64,000 nucleotides of DNA from Psychroflexus planctonicus (GTDB taxonomy: Bacteria; Bacteroidota; Bacteroidia; Flavobacteriales; Flavobacteriaceae). Shown piece after piece: positions 38,013-50,111 of the stretch. The DNA is taken from the NCBI RefSeq assembly GCF_014640195.1, contig NZ_BMGM01000011.1:62001-126000 (forward strand). Direction: 5' to 3'. A model generated the notes under the pieces. That model had not been told where the DNA came from and did not search any database. It saw only the letters and a list, made by a program, of their open reading frames with translations. Each line of letters opens with the position of its first letter. Position 1 is the stretch's first letter. The translations under genes were made by a program, and so were the position numbers.

Positions 38013-40046
38013 ATGAACAACACCACAACTTTTGAAGTAGAAATACAACAAGGAATTCCAACAAAGTTACCACCGAAAAAAGCATATGATGCGAATGTAA
38101 ATCACGCTCCTATTCGGAAAAAAATTCTAAGCGCTGATGAAGAAAAATTAGCACTTCGAAACGCTTTGCGCTATTTCGATAAAAAACATCATGCCGAATT
38201 ACTTCCTGAATTTAAAGATGAATTGGATAGATACGGTAGAATTTACATGTATCGCTTAATGCCTGATTACAAAATGTACGCTCGCCCAATTGAAGAGTAT
38301 CCAGGCAAAAGCCAAGAAGCCAAAGCGCTAATGTTAATGATTCAAAATAACTTAGATCCTGCTGTTGCGCAACATCCACATGAATTGATTACTTATGGTG
38401 GAAATGGTGGCGTTTTTCAAAATTGGGCGCAATATTTACTTACCATGCAGTATTTATCTGAAATGACCGACGAACAAACCTTGGTCATGTATTCTGGACA
38501 TCCTATGGGACTGTTTCCTTCGCATAAAAACGCACCACGCGTGGTGGTAACTAACGGAATGGTGATTCCCAATTATTCTAAACCTGACGATTGGGAAAAA
38601 TTTAATGCGCTGGGAGTTTCTCAATTCGGACAAATGACAGCGGGAAGTTTTATGTACATCGGTCCACAAGGAATTGTTCACGGCACTACCATTACAGTTT
38701 TAAACGGATTCAGAAAAATCAATAAAAGTCCCGAAGGTGGTTTGTTTGTTACCGCTGGTTTAGGCGGTATGAGTGGCGCTCAGCCCAAAGCTGGAAATAT
38801 TGCAGGTTGTGTTACCGTTTGTGCAGAAGTAAATCCAAAAGCTACAAAAACTAGACATGAACAAGGCTGGGTAGACGTAGTAATTGCTAATTTAGATGAA
38901 TTGGCAGCACGCGTTAAACAAGCCAAAGCCAACAAAGAAGCGGTTTCTATTGCTTACGATGGAAACGTTATTGATGTGTGGGAGAAATTTGATGAAGAAA
39001 ACATTCATATCGATTTAGGAAGCGACCAAACTTCATTACACAATCCGTGGGCTGGTGGTTATTATCCAGCTGGGTATTCTTACGAAGAATCTAACAAAAT
39101 GATGTCGGCAGAACCTGAAAAATTCAAAGCTGTTGTTCAAGAAAGCCTACGTAGACATGTAGATTCTGTAAACAAACACACCCAAAAAGGCACTTACTTT
39201 TTTGACTACGGAAATGCCTTTTTACTAGAAGCTTCCCGAGCTGGAGCAAAGGTATTTAAAGATGAGAATGGCAACTTAATCAATGCTGGACAACTCACCA
39301 ATCCCAATGCAGATTTTGCTTACAAAAGCTATGTACAAGACATCATGGGACCAATGTGTTTCGATTATGGTTTTGGTCCCTTCCGTTGGGTTTGCGCTTC
39401 TGGTAAACCTGAAGATTTAGCTAAAACCGATGCTATTGCCACAAAGGTTCTTGAAGAATTAAAAGCAGAAGCACCAGCTGAAGTTCAACAGCAAATGGCG
39501 GATAACATCAAATGGATTAAAGGTGCGAAAGAAAATAAATTGGTTGTTGGATCGCAAGCTCGAATTTTATATGCCGATGCAGAAGGTAGAATGAAAATTG
39601 CAGCCGCTTTCAACAAAGCTATTGAAAAAGGTGAAATTGGGCCTGTGGTTTTAGGTAGAGATCACCACGATGTTTCTGGAACAGATTCGCCATTTAGAGA
39701 AACATCCAACATTTACGATGGAAGTAAATTTACAGCAGACATGGCCATACAAAATGTAATTGGCGATTCATTCCGCGGAGCTACTTGGGTTAGCATTCAC
39801 AATGGCGGTGGAGTTGGTTGGGGAGAAGTAATCAATGGTGGGTTTGGTATGCTTCTTGATGGTAGTAAAAATGCAAATCAAAAGTTGCACGCTATGCTGC
39901 ACTGGGATGTAAATAACGGAATTGCAAGGCGATCTTGGGCAAGAAACAAAGAAGCTATTTTTGCCATAAAAAGAGCTATGCAAATGGAACCTAATTTAAA
40001 AGTTACACTCCCAAATTTAGTAGACGATGCGCTTTTAGAAAACTAA
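38013..40046 (+). CDS. hutU: urocanate hydratase, long form
   Basis: Converts urocanate to imidazolone propionate in histidine breakdown, using tightly bound NAD+. Seen: YGGNGGVFQNW, GHPMGLFPS, the NAD loop TAGLGGMSGAQ, YDYGNAF-like FFDYGNAFLLEAS, and GRDHHDVSGTDSPFRET near residue 550. At 677 residues it belongs to the longer Bacteroidota/eukaryote-like form rather than the ~555-residue proteobacterial one. hutH, hutI and hutG are not in this window. Confidence 0.94.
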   Translation: MNNTTTFEVEIQQGIPTKLPPKKAYDANVNHAPIRKKILSADEEKLALRNALRYFDKKHHAELLPEFKDELDRYGRIYMYRLMPDYKMYARPIEEYPGKSQEAKALMLMIQNNLDPAVAQHPHELITYGGNGGVFQNWAQYLLTMQYLSEMTDEQTLVMYSGHPMGLFPSHKNAPRVVVTNGMVIPNYSKPDDWEKFNALGVSQFGQMTAGSFMYIGPQGIVHGTTITVLNGFRKINKSPEGGLFVTAGLGGMSGAQPKAGNIAGCVTVCAEVNPKATKTRHEQGWVDVVIANLDELAARVKQAKANKEAVSIAYDGNVIDVWEKFDEENIHIDLGSDQTSLHNPWAGGYYPAGYSYEESNKMMSAEPEKFKAVVQESLRRHVDSVNKHTQKGTYFFDYGNAFLLEASRAGAKVFKDENGNLINAGQLTNPNADFAYKSYVQDIMGPMCFDYGFGPFRWVCASGKPEDLAKTDAIATKVLEELKAEAPAEVQQQMADNIKWIKGAKENKLVVGSQARILYADAEGRMKIAAAFNKAIEKGEIGPVVLGRDHHDVSGTDSPFRETSNIYDGSKFTADMAIQNVIGDSFRGATWVSIHNGGGVGWGEVINGGFGMLLDGSKNANQKLHAMLHWDVNNGIARRSWARNKEAIFAIKRAMQMEPNLKVTLPNLVDDALLEN

Positions 40047-40051
40047 ACAAA

Positions 40052-40588
40052 ATGAAAATATTTAAATTATTACCTGTTTTAGCATTATTAATTGCTTTTA
40101 CTTCCTGTTCGTCTATTAATGTTGCAGTAGATTATGACAAAGAAGCTAATTTTGAAAATTACAAAACCTTTGCATTTTACAAGCCGGGAATTGATAAAGT
40201 TGAAATCTCAGATTTAGATAAACGTAGAATACTAAAAGCCATAGATCAAGAATTAACGGCAATTGGAATGGTTAAGTCTGAAAACCCCGATGTGTTAATC
40301 AACATTTTTACTGAAGAGCAAGAAAACATAAACATTTACCAAAATAATTTTGGTTGGGGCTGGGGTCCTGGCTGGGGTTACGGTTGGGGAATGCCAATGT
40401 CTCAAGTTAATAGAAGCGTTGAAGGCTCTTTATTTATAGATTTTATTGATAGAAACAATAACCAATTGGTATGGCAAGGTTTAGGAACAGGTGTTTTAAG
40501 TTTAGATATGGAAAGAAAGGAAGAACGCATCAAAGAAATAGTAAGTGAAATTTTGAAAAAATACCCTCCTGAAGCTGATAAAAAGTAA
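40052..40588 (+). CDS. DUF4136 lipoprotein
   Basis: Lipoprotein of 178 residues (lipobox IAFTSCSS). The body is DUF4136: VDYDKEANFENYKTFAFYKPG, then DLDKRRILKAIDQEL and a Trp/Gly-rich insert (FGWGWGPGWGYGWG), then GSLFIDFID and LVWQGLGTG. Function unknown. It follows hutU after 5 nt and may share its transcript. Confidence 0.87.
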   Translation: MKIFKLLPVLALLIAFTSCSSINVAVDYDKEANFENYKTFAFYKPGIDKVEISDLDKRRILKAIDQELTAIGMVKSENPDVLINIFTEEQENINIYQNNFGWGWGPGWGYGWGMPMSQVNRSVEGSLFIDFIDRNNNQLVWQGLGTGVLSLDMERKEERIKEIVSEILKKYPPEADKK

Positions 40589-40648
40589 AAAAACAAAGCA
40601 TTATTTTCTAAAAAAAAACAAAAACATCTAGCCTTTTCAATAATCGGT

Positions 40649-40656
40649 TAGCTTTG
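40649..40656 (+). promoter_or_regulatory. -7 box of the ECF sigma operon
   Basis: TAGCTTTG, exact TAnnTTTG match, 17 nt before the TTG start at 40674. Confidence 0.5.
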
Positions 40657-40673
40657 TAGAAAATCAACCTGCA

Positions 40674-41213
40674 TTGCAAGAAGAAGAATTAATTCAATTA
40701 CTTCAAAATCCAGACAAAAAGGATGAAGCCTTCAGTTTACTTGTAAAAGAATACAAGGTTCGGTTGTATTGGCATATCCGAAACTTTGTAAAAATTCACG
40801 AAGATGCAGACGATGTTTTGCAGAATGTATTCATAAAAGTATACCGAAATATTCATAAATTTAAAGGCGAAAGCAAGTTGTATTCTTGGATGTACAGAAT
40901 TGCCAGTAACGAGAGTATTACTTTTTTGAACAAAAAAGCCAAAAAGCTTCAAATTTCAAATGAAGAAATTCAAGATTATATTCTCGATAATTTGCAAAGT
41001 GATGTCTATTTTGAAGGAGATGAAATTCAGTTGAAGCTGCAAAAAGCTATAGCCAAATTACCCGAAAAACAACAGTTGGTTTTCAATATGAAATATTTTC
41101 AAGAATTGAAGTACAAAGAAATGTCAGAAATATTAGAAACCAGCGTTGGAGCATTAAAATCAAACTACCATCATGCAGTAAAAAAAATTGAAAGTTACTT
41201 GAAAAAGTATTAA
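40674..41213 (+). CDS. ECF-type RNA polymerase sigma factor
   Basis: Sigma-70 family regulator of 179 residues. Region 2 is seen in DADDVLQNVFIKVYRN and KLYSWMYRIASNESI; region 4 in LPEKQQLVFNMKYFQELKYKE and SVGALKSNYHHAVKKIE. The start is TTG, with no upstream ATG in frame and a -7 box 17 nt away. It is followed by a one-helix membrane protein and a lipoprotein that look like its regulators. Target genes unknown. Confidence 0.9.
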   Translation: MQEEELIQLLQNPDKKDEAFSLLVKEYKVRLYWHIRNFVKIHEDADDVLQNVFIKVYRNIHKFKGESKLYSWMYRIASNESITFLNKKAKKLQISNEEIQDYILDNLQSDVYFEGDEIQLKLQKAIAKLPEKQQLVFNMKYFQELKYKEMSEILETSVGALKSNYHHAVKKIESYLKKY

Positions 41214-41243
41214 ACCTTTTACGGAAAAAAAGGTCATAAGTAT

Positions 41244-41774
41244 ATGAAATTGAATAACGACATAGCAAAAAAATCCACAGGGTTTGTAATCCCTAAAGCT
41301 TATTTTGAAATCTTTGAAACCCGTATGTTGAAGAAAATTTCAAAAACAAAAGAAACTACTCAAAAGCACTTACCAAAAAACACCGGTTTTGAAGTTCCTG
41401 AAGCTTACTTTAGCACCCTTGAAAAATCGGTTTTAGATCAAACTGTTAACCACAGAAAAGGAAAAGTAATTAAATTATGGTATAATAGAATTGCTAAAGT
41501 TGCAGCTATATTATTAATTTTAATAACAGGCTACGGAATTTTAAACCTGAATCATCGAGTAACAGAAAAGGGAGATACCTTTTCTAACATTAGCAAAGAA
41601 GATTTAGAATTATACATAGAGAACAACATTTTACCCTATTCAGAAATGCGAAGTTTATTGGATACGGATAATGAATTTGACGTTGCTGAAACCAATATCA
41701 ACGAACTCAATCGAGAAGTGATTTTAAAATACTTCGATAATGAATTAGACGATTTAGATTTATTAGATGAATAA
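41244..41774 (+). CDS. putative anti-sigma factor with duplicated N-terminal motif
   Basis: A 176-residue protein with one membrane helix near residue 85-100 (VAAILLILITGYGIL). The cytoplasmic part holds two copies of one motif: STGFVIPKAYFEIFE near residue 12 and NTGFEVPEAYFSTLE near residue 48. The outer part is acidic. Position directly after an ECF sigma gene and topology suggest an anti-sigma factor; no known anti-sigma domain is seen. It ends 3 nt before the next gene. Confidence 0.68.
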   Translation: MKLNNDIAKKSTGFVIPKAYFEIFETRMLKKISKTKETTQKHLPKNTGFEVPEAYFSTLEKSVLDQTVNHRKGKVIKLWYNRIAKVAAILLILITGYGILNLNHRVTEKGDTFSNISKEDLELYIENNILPYSEMRSLLDTDNEFDVAETNINELNREVILKYFDNELDDLDLLDE

Positions 41775-41777
41775 AAA

Positions 41778-42314
41778 ATGAAAACACTATTGAATTTATT
41801 TTTGATTAGCCTTTTGCTTTGGAGCTGCAATCCTAAAGCAGATCAAGTTAAAGCGCCTGCTGAAAAAAACACAGTAGAACAAAATGATAAAGAAAATTCG
41901 GCAGAAGATAAGGGAAACGAAAACGAACAAAAAGAATTGAGTGATGACAAAATTCAATCTTTAAAGGTGGCTTATTTTACGAAGGAACTGAACTTGACTA
42001 CAAAAGAAGCAGAAAAGTTTTGGCCTATTTACAATAAGCACAACCAAATTTATAAAGATTTAGGTGATACCGAATGGGATGCCATTAAAAAAGGATTACG
42101 AGAAGTGGATACCTATAGCGACGAAGAAGCCGAACAACTACTGCTTCGCTACAAAAAATATTTAAATCAACGTTTAGCTAATCGAATAAGCTTTATAGAC
42201 GAGCTGGAAAGCGTGATTTCTCCAAAAAAAATCATGCTTCTGAAGCATGCTGAATACAACTTCAATAAGAAACTACTCAAACAATACCGTTCAGGAGAAG
42301 CTACTACAAAGTAA
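41778..42314 (+). CDS. Spy/CpxP-like lipoprotein
   Basis: Lipoprotein of 178 residues (lipobox LLLWSCN) with a charged linker and a helical domain: KVAYFTKELNLTTKEAEKFWPIYNKHNQ is the pattern of periplasmic Spy/CpxP or heavy-metal sensor-like proteins in flavobacteria. Together with the sigma factor and its putative anti-sigma factor it could form an envelope-stress sensing set. This is an inference from order and fold pattern. Confidence 0.7.
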   Translation: MKTLLNLFLISLLLWSCNPKADQVKAPAEKNTVEQNDKENSAEDKGNENEQKELSDDKIQSLKVAYFTKELNLTTKEAEKFWPIYNKHNQIYKDLGDTEWDAIKKGLREVDTYSDEEAEQLLLRYKKYLNQRLANRISFIDELESVISPKKIMLLKHAEYNFNKKLLKQYRSGEATTK

Positions 42315-42319
42315 TTGCG

Positions 42320-42327
42320 TATTTTTG
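42320..42327 (+). promoter_or_regulatory. -7 box of rsmB
   Basis: TATTTTTG, exact TAnnTTTG match, 17 nt before the rsmB ATG. Confidence 0.6.
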
Positions 42328-42344
42328 CAAATTAATTCAAAAGT

Positions 42345-43556
42345 ATGCGTTTACACCGTAATTTGGTATTTGCAGTCATAGATACCTTAGACTCCATTTT
42401 TAACGAAGGAGCTTATGCCGATAAAGAAATTTCCAAAACTTTAAAACGCGATGCGCGTTGGGGTTCCAGAGACCGAAGTTTTATAGCTGAAACCACCTAC
42501 GACATTGTGCGATGGAAGCGTTTATACAGCGAGATTGCAGACATCAATCAACATTATTCTCGAACAAATTTATTCAGATTATTTACCGTTTGGGCTACTT
42601 TACGCGGAATTGAAATTCCAGATTGGAAACAATTTGAAGACACACCTACCCGACGTATCAAAGGAAAATTTGACGAGTTAAGCAGTATTAGAAAATACAG
42701 AGAATCCATTCCCGATTGGCTAGATCAATTAGGAGAAGAACAACTTGGCACTGAAGTTTGGGAAAAAGAAATTGCTGCACTTAACGAACAAGCACCCGTA
42801 ATTTTACGTGTAAACACGCTACAAACTAACAAAGCCAAGCTGCAAATTGAATTGGAAAAAGAAGGAATTGAAACCTTGTTTTTAGAAAATCATCCTGATG
42901 CACTACAGCTCATTAACCGTGCAAATGTTTTCAGTACGAAATGTTTTGAAAAAGGCTGGTTTGAAGTGCAAGATGCATCTTCACAAAAAGTAAGTAAATA
43001 TTTGGCTCCCAAAGCAGGAATGCGTGTTGTAGATGCTTGTGCTGGCGCTGGTGGAAAAACCTTGCATTTGGCTTCCATCATGGAAAACAAAGGTCAGCTG
43101 ATTGCCTTGGACATTTTTCAACAAAAATTAAGAGAATTAAAGCGAAGAGCCAAACGAGCAGGCGCACACAACATTGAAACCCGATTGATTGATTCTACCA
43201 AGGTAATCAAAAAGCTGCACGATTCAGCAGATGCGGTTTTAATTGATGCACCTTGTACAGGACTTGGTGTTTTACGCAGAAATCCTGATGCCAAGTGGAA
43301 ATTGAAACCTGATTTTATTGAAGAAATCACCACCAAACAGCAAGATTTATTAAAAGATTACAGTAAAATGTTGAAAACAGGTGGAACCTTAGTGTATGCC
43401 ACTTGTTCCATCTTACCCTTGGAAAATCAAGATCAAGTGAAGCGCTTTCTTGAAAGTGAAGAAGGAACGCAATTTCAGTTGGCTAAGGAAGAAAAAATAT
43501 TAGTTAGCGAAACAGGACACGATGGTTTTTATATGGCAAAATTGCTGAAGAAGTAA
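42345..43556 (+). CDS. RsmB-like RNA (cytosine-5) methyltransferase
   Basis: RNA m5C methyltransferase of 403 residues of the RsmB/NSUN group, probably acting on 16S rRNA C967. Seen: SAM motif VVDACAGAGGKTLHLAS near residue 230, motif IV DAPCTGLGVLRRNPDAKWK near 302 and motif VI ATCSILPLENQDQV near 352 with the catalytic cysteine. The N-terminal 140 residues are helical and NusB-like. An own promoter separates it from the sigma cluster. Confidence 0.9.
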   Translation: MRLHRNLVFAVIDTLDSIFNEGAYADKEISKTLKRDARWGSRDRSFIAETTYDIVRWKRLYSEIADINQHYSRTNLFRLFTVWATLRGIEIPDWKQFEDTPTRRIKGKFDELSSIRKYRESIPDWLDQLGEEQLGTEVWEKEIAALNEQAPVILRVNTLQTNKAKLQIELEKEGIETLFLENHPDALQLINRANVFSTKCFEKGWFEVQDASSQKVSKYLAPKAGMRVVDACAGAGGKTLHLASIMENKGQLIALDIFQQKLRELKRRAKRAGAHNIETRLIDSTKVIKKLHDSADAVLIDAPCTGLGVLRRNPDAKWKLKPDFIEEITTKQQDLLKDYSKMLKTGGTLVYATCSILPLENQDQVKRFLESEEGTQFQLAKEEKILVSETGHDGFYMAKLLKK

Positions 43557-45702
<2,146 letters not shown>

Positions 45703-45819
45703 AAAGTCTTGATTGAAAAGGAATAGAACGCAATTTTCAAGTGGAATTAAAGAAAAATTGAGATAAATTAACCACTTTTGCAAACTGACTTAAAACATTT
45801 TTGAAGCAAATAGAGCTGA

Positions 45820-47718
45820 ATGGAAGAAAATAAAAAATTTGATGTTAACTCGTTAATAGGCTTTGTATTAATCGGAATTATTTTATTCTGGATGCTATAC
45901 ATGAACCAAGACCCAGAAAGCGAGCAAGAACAAACTACCACAGAACAAGTTGAAGAAAATAAAACCGATACTTTACAACAAAACAGCCAAACCAATAATT
46001 TAGCTACTCCTACTGAAGAAGCAAGCAGCACAGAAAATGATTCTATTGCGCAACTGATAGCTCAACAGCAATTGGGTGCTTTCGCTTATGCTGAAATGGC
46101 TGCTTCTAATAAAGATGGAGTTACCGAAATTAGCAATGATGTTTTACGTTTAAAAGTAAGCAACCGCGGTGGACAAATTATTGAAGCGGAAATTTTAGAA
46201 TACGAAACCTACGATGGAAAACCCATTTATTTAATTAAAGATGGAAATGCCAATTTTTCAATCGATTTGCACACCAAAGACGGGAAAAAACTAGCTACTA
46301 AAGATTTATATTTCGAGCCTTCACTTTCACAGGAAGGTGAAGACCAAGTTTTGCAAATGAAGTTGAAAGCTTCTGAAGAAAACTATTTGGCTTTTGAATA
46401 CCGATTGAAACCCGATGACTACATGATGGATTTCAACATCCGTTCACAAGGTTTAAATCAAGTTTTAAATACTTCTGAAGAACCTATGTTGCATTGGCAA
46501 ATCAAGGCCTATCGTTTAGCTAAAAGTATTTCGTATGAGAATCAATATTCTGAAATCATCTTTAAATATGAAGGAAACAAAGATGATTATACAAACCAAC
46601 GTGAACAGACTGAAGAAGAAGGAAAAGATGTAGACTGGGTTGCTTTTAGACAGCACTTTTTTAGTTCGATTTTGTTAGCCGATTCACCATTTCAACGTGG
46701 AAAGTTTATTTCGGAGAATTTGGTACAGGATGAACAAGTAGACACCGTTTTTACCAAAAACTACAAAGCCGAATTAGCTTTACAATTAGAAGCAGGAGAA
46801 TTCACCAAAGGGATGAATTTTTACTACGGCCCAACTGATATCAAAATTCTTAGAGAGTACGAACGAGATTTAGACATTGCTGTACCTCTAGGATGGGGGA
46901 TTTTTGGATGGATCAATAAGTATTTATTTATTCCATTTTTTGGCTTTTTAAGTGGTGTTTTACCGAGTTACGGTTTAGCCATTATCATCATGACCATAGT
47001 AGTTAGAATAGTACTTTCTCCTATTACTTATAAATCGTATTTGTCTCAAGCGAAGATGAAAGTCTTGCGTCCTGAAATAGACGAATTGAATAAAAAGTAC
47101 AAGGACAATGCAATGAAAAAGCAGCAAGAAACCATGAAACTGTATAGCAAAACGGGAGTAAGTCCATTGAGTGGTTGTATTCCTGCTTTATTGCAAATTC
47201 CTGTATTCTACGCCTTGTTTAGATTCTTCCCAAGTGCATTCGATTTGCGCCAAAAAGGATTTTTATGGGCAGACGATTTATCGAGTTATGATGTTATTTT
47301 TGAATGGGATGCTTATATTCCATTAATTTCTTGGGTTTACGGAAATCACGTAAGTTTATTTCCGATTTTGGCATCGGTGGCTATATTCTTTTACATGCGA
47401 ATGACTACAGGACAAAACATGCAACAAATGAGTCAACCAGGCATGCCAAACATGAAAGTAATCATGTATATTTCGCCATTGGTCATGTTGGTTTTCTTCA
47501 ATAATTACGCAAGTGGACTTTCGTTGTACTACTTTATTTCTAACTTAATTACCATTGGTATTATGTTAGTCATTAAGAAAGTAATTATCGATGAAGACAA
47601 GATTTTGGCGAAGATTGAAATGAACAAGAAAAAGCCTAAGAAAAAAGGCAAGTTTGCACGCAAAATGCAGCAAATCATGGAACAAGCTGAAGAGCAAAAA
47701 CGAAAAAACCAGAAGTAG
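45820..47718 (+). CDS. yidC: membrane protein insertase YidC
   Basis: Inserts proteins into the inner membrane, 632 residues. One N-terminal helix (LIGFVLIGIILFWMLYM) is followed by an acidic linker and a large periplasmic beta domain, then five C-terminal helices of the insertase core with YGLAIIIMTIVVRIVLSPITYKSY, SGCIPALLQIPVFYALFRFF and FNNYASGLSLYYFISN. The C-terminus is a basic tail (KKKPKKKGKFARK). A strong terminator follows. Confidence 0.96.
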   Translation: MEENKKFDVNSLIGFVLIGIILFWMLYMNQDPESEQEQTTTEQVEENKTDTLQQNSQTNNLATPTEEASSTENDSIAQLIAQQQLGAFAYAEMAASNKDGVTEISNDVLRLKVSNRGGQIIEAEILEYETYDGKPIYLIKDGNANFSIDLHTKDGKKLATKDLYFEPSLSQEGEDQVLQMKLKASEENYLAFEYRLKPDDYMMDFNIRSQGLNQVLNTSEEPMLHWQIKAYRLAKSISYENQYSEIIFKYEGNKDDYTNQREQTEEEGKDVDWVAFRQHFFSSILLADSPFQRGKFISENLVQDEQVDTVFTKNYKAELALQLEAGEFTKGMNFYYGPTDIKILREYERDLDIAVPLGWGIFGWINKYLFIPFFGFLSGVLPSYGLAIIIMTIVVRIVLSPITYKSYLSQAKMKVLRPEIDELNKKYKDNAMKKQQETMKLYSKTGVSPLSGCIPALLQIPVFYALFRFFPSAFDLRQKGFLWADDLSSYDVIFEWDAYIPLISWVYGNHVSLFPILASVAIFFYMRMTTGQNMQQMSQPGMPNMKVIMYISPLVMLVFFNNYASGLSLYYFISNLITIGIMLVIKKVIIDEDKILAKIEMNKKKPKKKGKFARKMQQIMEQAEEQKRKNQK

Positions 47719-47732
47719 TAAACTTCTAAATG

Positions 47733-47774
47733 CATAAAAAAATAGCCTTGAAAATTTCAAGGCTATTTTTTTAT
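47733..47774. terminator. strong bidirectional terminator after yidC
   Basis: Near-perfect palindrome: AATAGCCTTGAAA and its complement, flanked by A-run and T-run, so it can stop transcription from both sides. Confidence 0.9.
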
Positions 47775-48036
47775 GCTCTAAGATCAACTTCAAGTTAATT
47801 TTAAAAGTGAGATTTCTCTCCTGAAAAATCGAAATCGAAATGACAGCATTATTTTAACTTGTCATTCAAAGCGAAGTGAAGAATGTTACTCTTCAAATGA
47901 AAAAGTGATTTTCTGTTCTTAGCTAAACGAAGTCTGAGACTTCGTTTCATACAAAATGAGCATCTTTTAAAATAGTTACAATAAATTGCGAAGTTCTAAA
48001 CTTCGCGTAGCCTGTGAGTTTTAAACTCCATAAACC
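47775..48036. repeat. palindromic repeats between yidC and the comM-like gene
   Basis: No gene is seen. Two hairpins share a CGAAGT stem: AAACGAAGTC-TGA-GACTTCGTTT (47925-47947) and GCGAAGTT-CTA-AACTTCGC (47988-48006); GAGTTTTAAACTC follows at 48016. GAAATGACAGCATT...TTGTCATTC (47838-47867) looks like another flavobacterial intergenic repeat. The second hairpin may also help terminate the comM-like gene. Confidence 0.55.
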
Positions 48037-49575
48037 TTACCCCAACCAACCATCTCGATCCAAACTTCTATACTGAATAGCTTCCGTGATATGGCTTGGT
48101 TGAATTTGCTCCTGTTTTTCTAAATCGGCTATGGTTCTTGCCACTTTTAAAATACGATCGTACGCACGAGCAGAAAGATTCAATCGCTCCATAGCGGTTT
48201 TCAATAAGGTTTTGGAAGTTTGATCTAATGCACAAAATTCCCTGATTTGCTTCACTCCCATTTGGGCGTTGTAGTGAATGTTTTCAAAACTAGAAAAACG
48301 TTCGGTTTGAATATTTCTAGCTTCCGTTACGCGTTTTCTGATGTCTACACTGCTTTCGCCGCGACGTTCTTCACTTAATTTATCAAATGGAACGGGAGTT
48401 ACTTCAATGTGAATATCGATTCGGTCGAGCAATGGACCCGAGATTTTACTTAAATAACGTTGCATCTCTGCAGGTGAAGAACTTACGGGCGCATCTGGAT
48501 CGTTAAAATATCCGCCTGGACTTGGATTCATACTAGCCACCAACATAAAACTGGATGGATACGTAATGGTAAATCGTGCTCGAGAAATAGTGACTTCTCG
48601 ATCTTCTAAAGGTTGACGCATTACTTCTAAAACCGTTCGTTTGAATTCGGGTAATTCATCTAAAAATAACACGCCATTATGCGAAAGCGAAATTTCACCG
48701 GGTTGCGGATAACTACCGCCACCAACCAAAGCTACATCCGAGATCGTGTGGTGCGGACTTCTAAACGGTCGTTCTGCAATTAATCCTTGATTGTCTTTAA
48801 TGCGCCCAACAATAGAATGAATTTTAGTAGTTTCTAAAGCTTCTTGCAGCGACATGGGTGGCAAGATGCTAGGTAAACGTTTAGCCAACATGGTTTTACC
48901 CGAACCTGGCGGCCCAATCATAATAATGTTATGTCCACCAGCTGCAGCAATTTCCATACAGCGCTTAATAGATTCTTGACCTTTGACGTCTGCAAAATCA
49001 AATTCGGGTTTGCTTAAGCAATCATAAAAGGTTTGTTGGGTGTCTACAATGCATTGTTCAAGCGCTTTTCCCTCATGAAAAAAATCGATGACTTGCTCTA
49101 TATTGTCCACTCCATACACCTTCAAACCATCGACAATAGCTGCTTCTTTTTCATTTTGTTTCGGCAAGATAAAACCATCAAAACCTTCTTCTTTGGCTTT
49201 TATAGCGATAGGCAAAGCCCCTTTGATGGGTTGCAAACTTCCATCAAGTGAAAGTTCGCCCATGATGATGTATTTATGTAAATCTTCAGAAATAATTTGT
49301 GAAGAAGCAGCCAACACACCAATCGCCAAACTTAAATCGTATGCCGAACCTTCTTTGCGTAAATCGGCTGGCGCCATGTTTATGGTGATTTTTTTCCCGG
49401 GGAAATTATAACCTGTGTTTTTTAAAGCAGCTTGTATTCGAAAGCTACTTTCTTGTATGGCTTTATCAGGAAGTCCAACCAGATGATAACCAATTCCTTT
49501 GGCAGTATTGACTTCAATGGTAATGGTTTGCGCTTCAACCCCAAAAACAGCACTTCCGTAGATTTTTACAAGCAT
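48037..49575 (-). CDS. YifB/ComM-type Mg-chelatase-like AAA+ ATPase
   Basis: AAA+ protein of 512 residues: an N-terminal LonC-like domain ([10 protein letters not shown]), Walker [21 protein letters not shown] near residue 222, Walker [12 protein letters not shown], sensor 1 region [10 protein letters not shown] and a C-terminal domain ([17 protein letters not shown]). Homologous ComM drives branch migration in natural transformation. Not in an operon with other competence genes here. Confidence 0.92.
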   Translation of the reverse strand: MLVKIYGSAVFGVEAQTITIEVNTAKGIGYHLVGLPDKAIQESSFRIQAALKNTGYNFPGKKITINMAPADLRKEGSAYDLSLAIGVLAASSQIISEDLHKYIIMGELSLDGSLQPIKGALPIAIKAKEEGFDGFILPKQNEKEAAIVDGLKVYGVDNIEQVIDFFHEGKALEQCIVDTQQTFYDCLSKPEFDFADVKGQESIKRCMEIAAAGGHNIIMIGPPGSGKTMLAKRLPSILPPMSLQEALETTKIHSIVGRIKDNQGLIAERPFRSPHHTISDVALVGGGSYPQPGEISLSHNGVLFLDELPEFKRTVLEVMRQPLEDREVTISRARFTITYPSSFMLVASMNPSPGGYFNDPDAPVSSSPAEMQRYLSKISGPLLDRIDIHIEVTPVPFDKLSEERRGESSVDIRKRVTEARNIQTERFSSFENIHYNAQMGVKQIREFCALDQTSKTLLKTAMERLNLSARAYDRILKVARTIADLEKQEQIQPSHITEAIQYRSLDRDGWLG

Positions 49576-49643
49576 AGGATGAATAATTAGTTATCAGTCA
49601 ACTAATTTACTACTATTTTTTAAAATTGAAAATGGAATTTTAT

Positions 49644-50051
49644 TTAAGTGCTTAAAAATGAATTCACTGAAGATGGTACAATCGCCGAATGCGAAGCATG
49701 ATGCACTACTTCTTCATGTTGAAGAAGGATCAATTGTGGCGACTGATGCAAAACCTGAAAGTCCTGTGTAATTGCATCTGAAACATCTCGGTAAGACAAT
49801 AAGTCTAAATAAAACAATTCAACTTGCTCTTTTGGAAAATCGGCACCAGCTTGAAACTGATTCCAAACCATACGGCTGATTCCACATCGAGTAGAATGCT
49901 TAAAAATAACCACCAACTTTTCGTTAGAAATCTGCTTCAAATTATCAAGTTGCTCCACTTTAGTTAATTTATACCAATCTAAATTCGGTTTGTTTTGTGG
50001 TTGCTCTTTCGATTCGTTATTCGATGAAAATAGATTTTTGAATAATCCCAT
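49644..50051 (-). CDS. ytxJ: bacillithiol-associated thioredoxin-like protein YtxJ
   Basis: A 135-residue thioredoxin-fold protein of the YtxJ family, with FKHSTRCGISRMVWNQF: a single redox cysteine in STRCGIS as in monothiol bacilliredoxin-like proteins. Probably acts in bacillithiol exchange, in line with bshC in the same window. A TAACTTTG box lies 19 nt upstream. Confidence 0.88.
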   Translation of the reverse strand: MGLFKNLFSSNNESKEQPQNKPNLDWYKLTKVEQLDNLKQISNEKLVVIFKHSTRCGISRMVWNQFQAGADFPKEQVELFYLDLLSYRDVSDAITQDFQVLHQSPQLILLQHEEVVHHASHSAIVPSSVNSFLST

Positions 50052-50070
50052 CTTGTTTTTCTTTTTTGTT

Positions 50071-50078
50071 CAAAGTTA
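50071..50078 (-). promoter_or_regulatory. -7 box of ytxJ
   Basis: Minus strand TAACTTTG, exact TAnnTTTG match. Confidence 0.55.
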
Positions 50079-50111
50079 TGGAATATGTCGGTATATATTG
50101 AATTTCCACAC

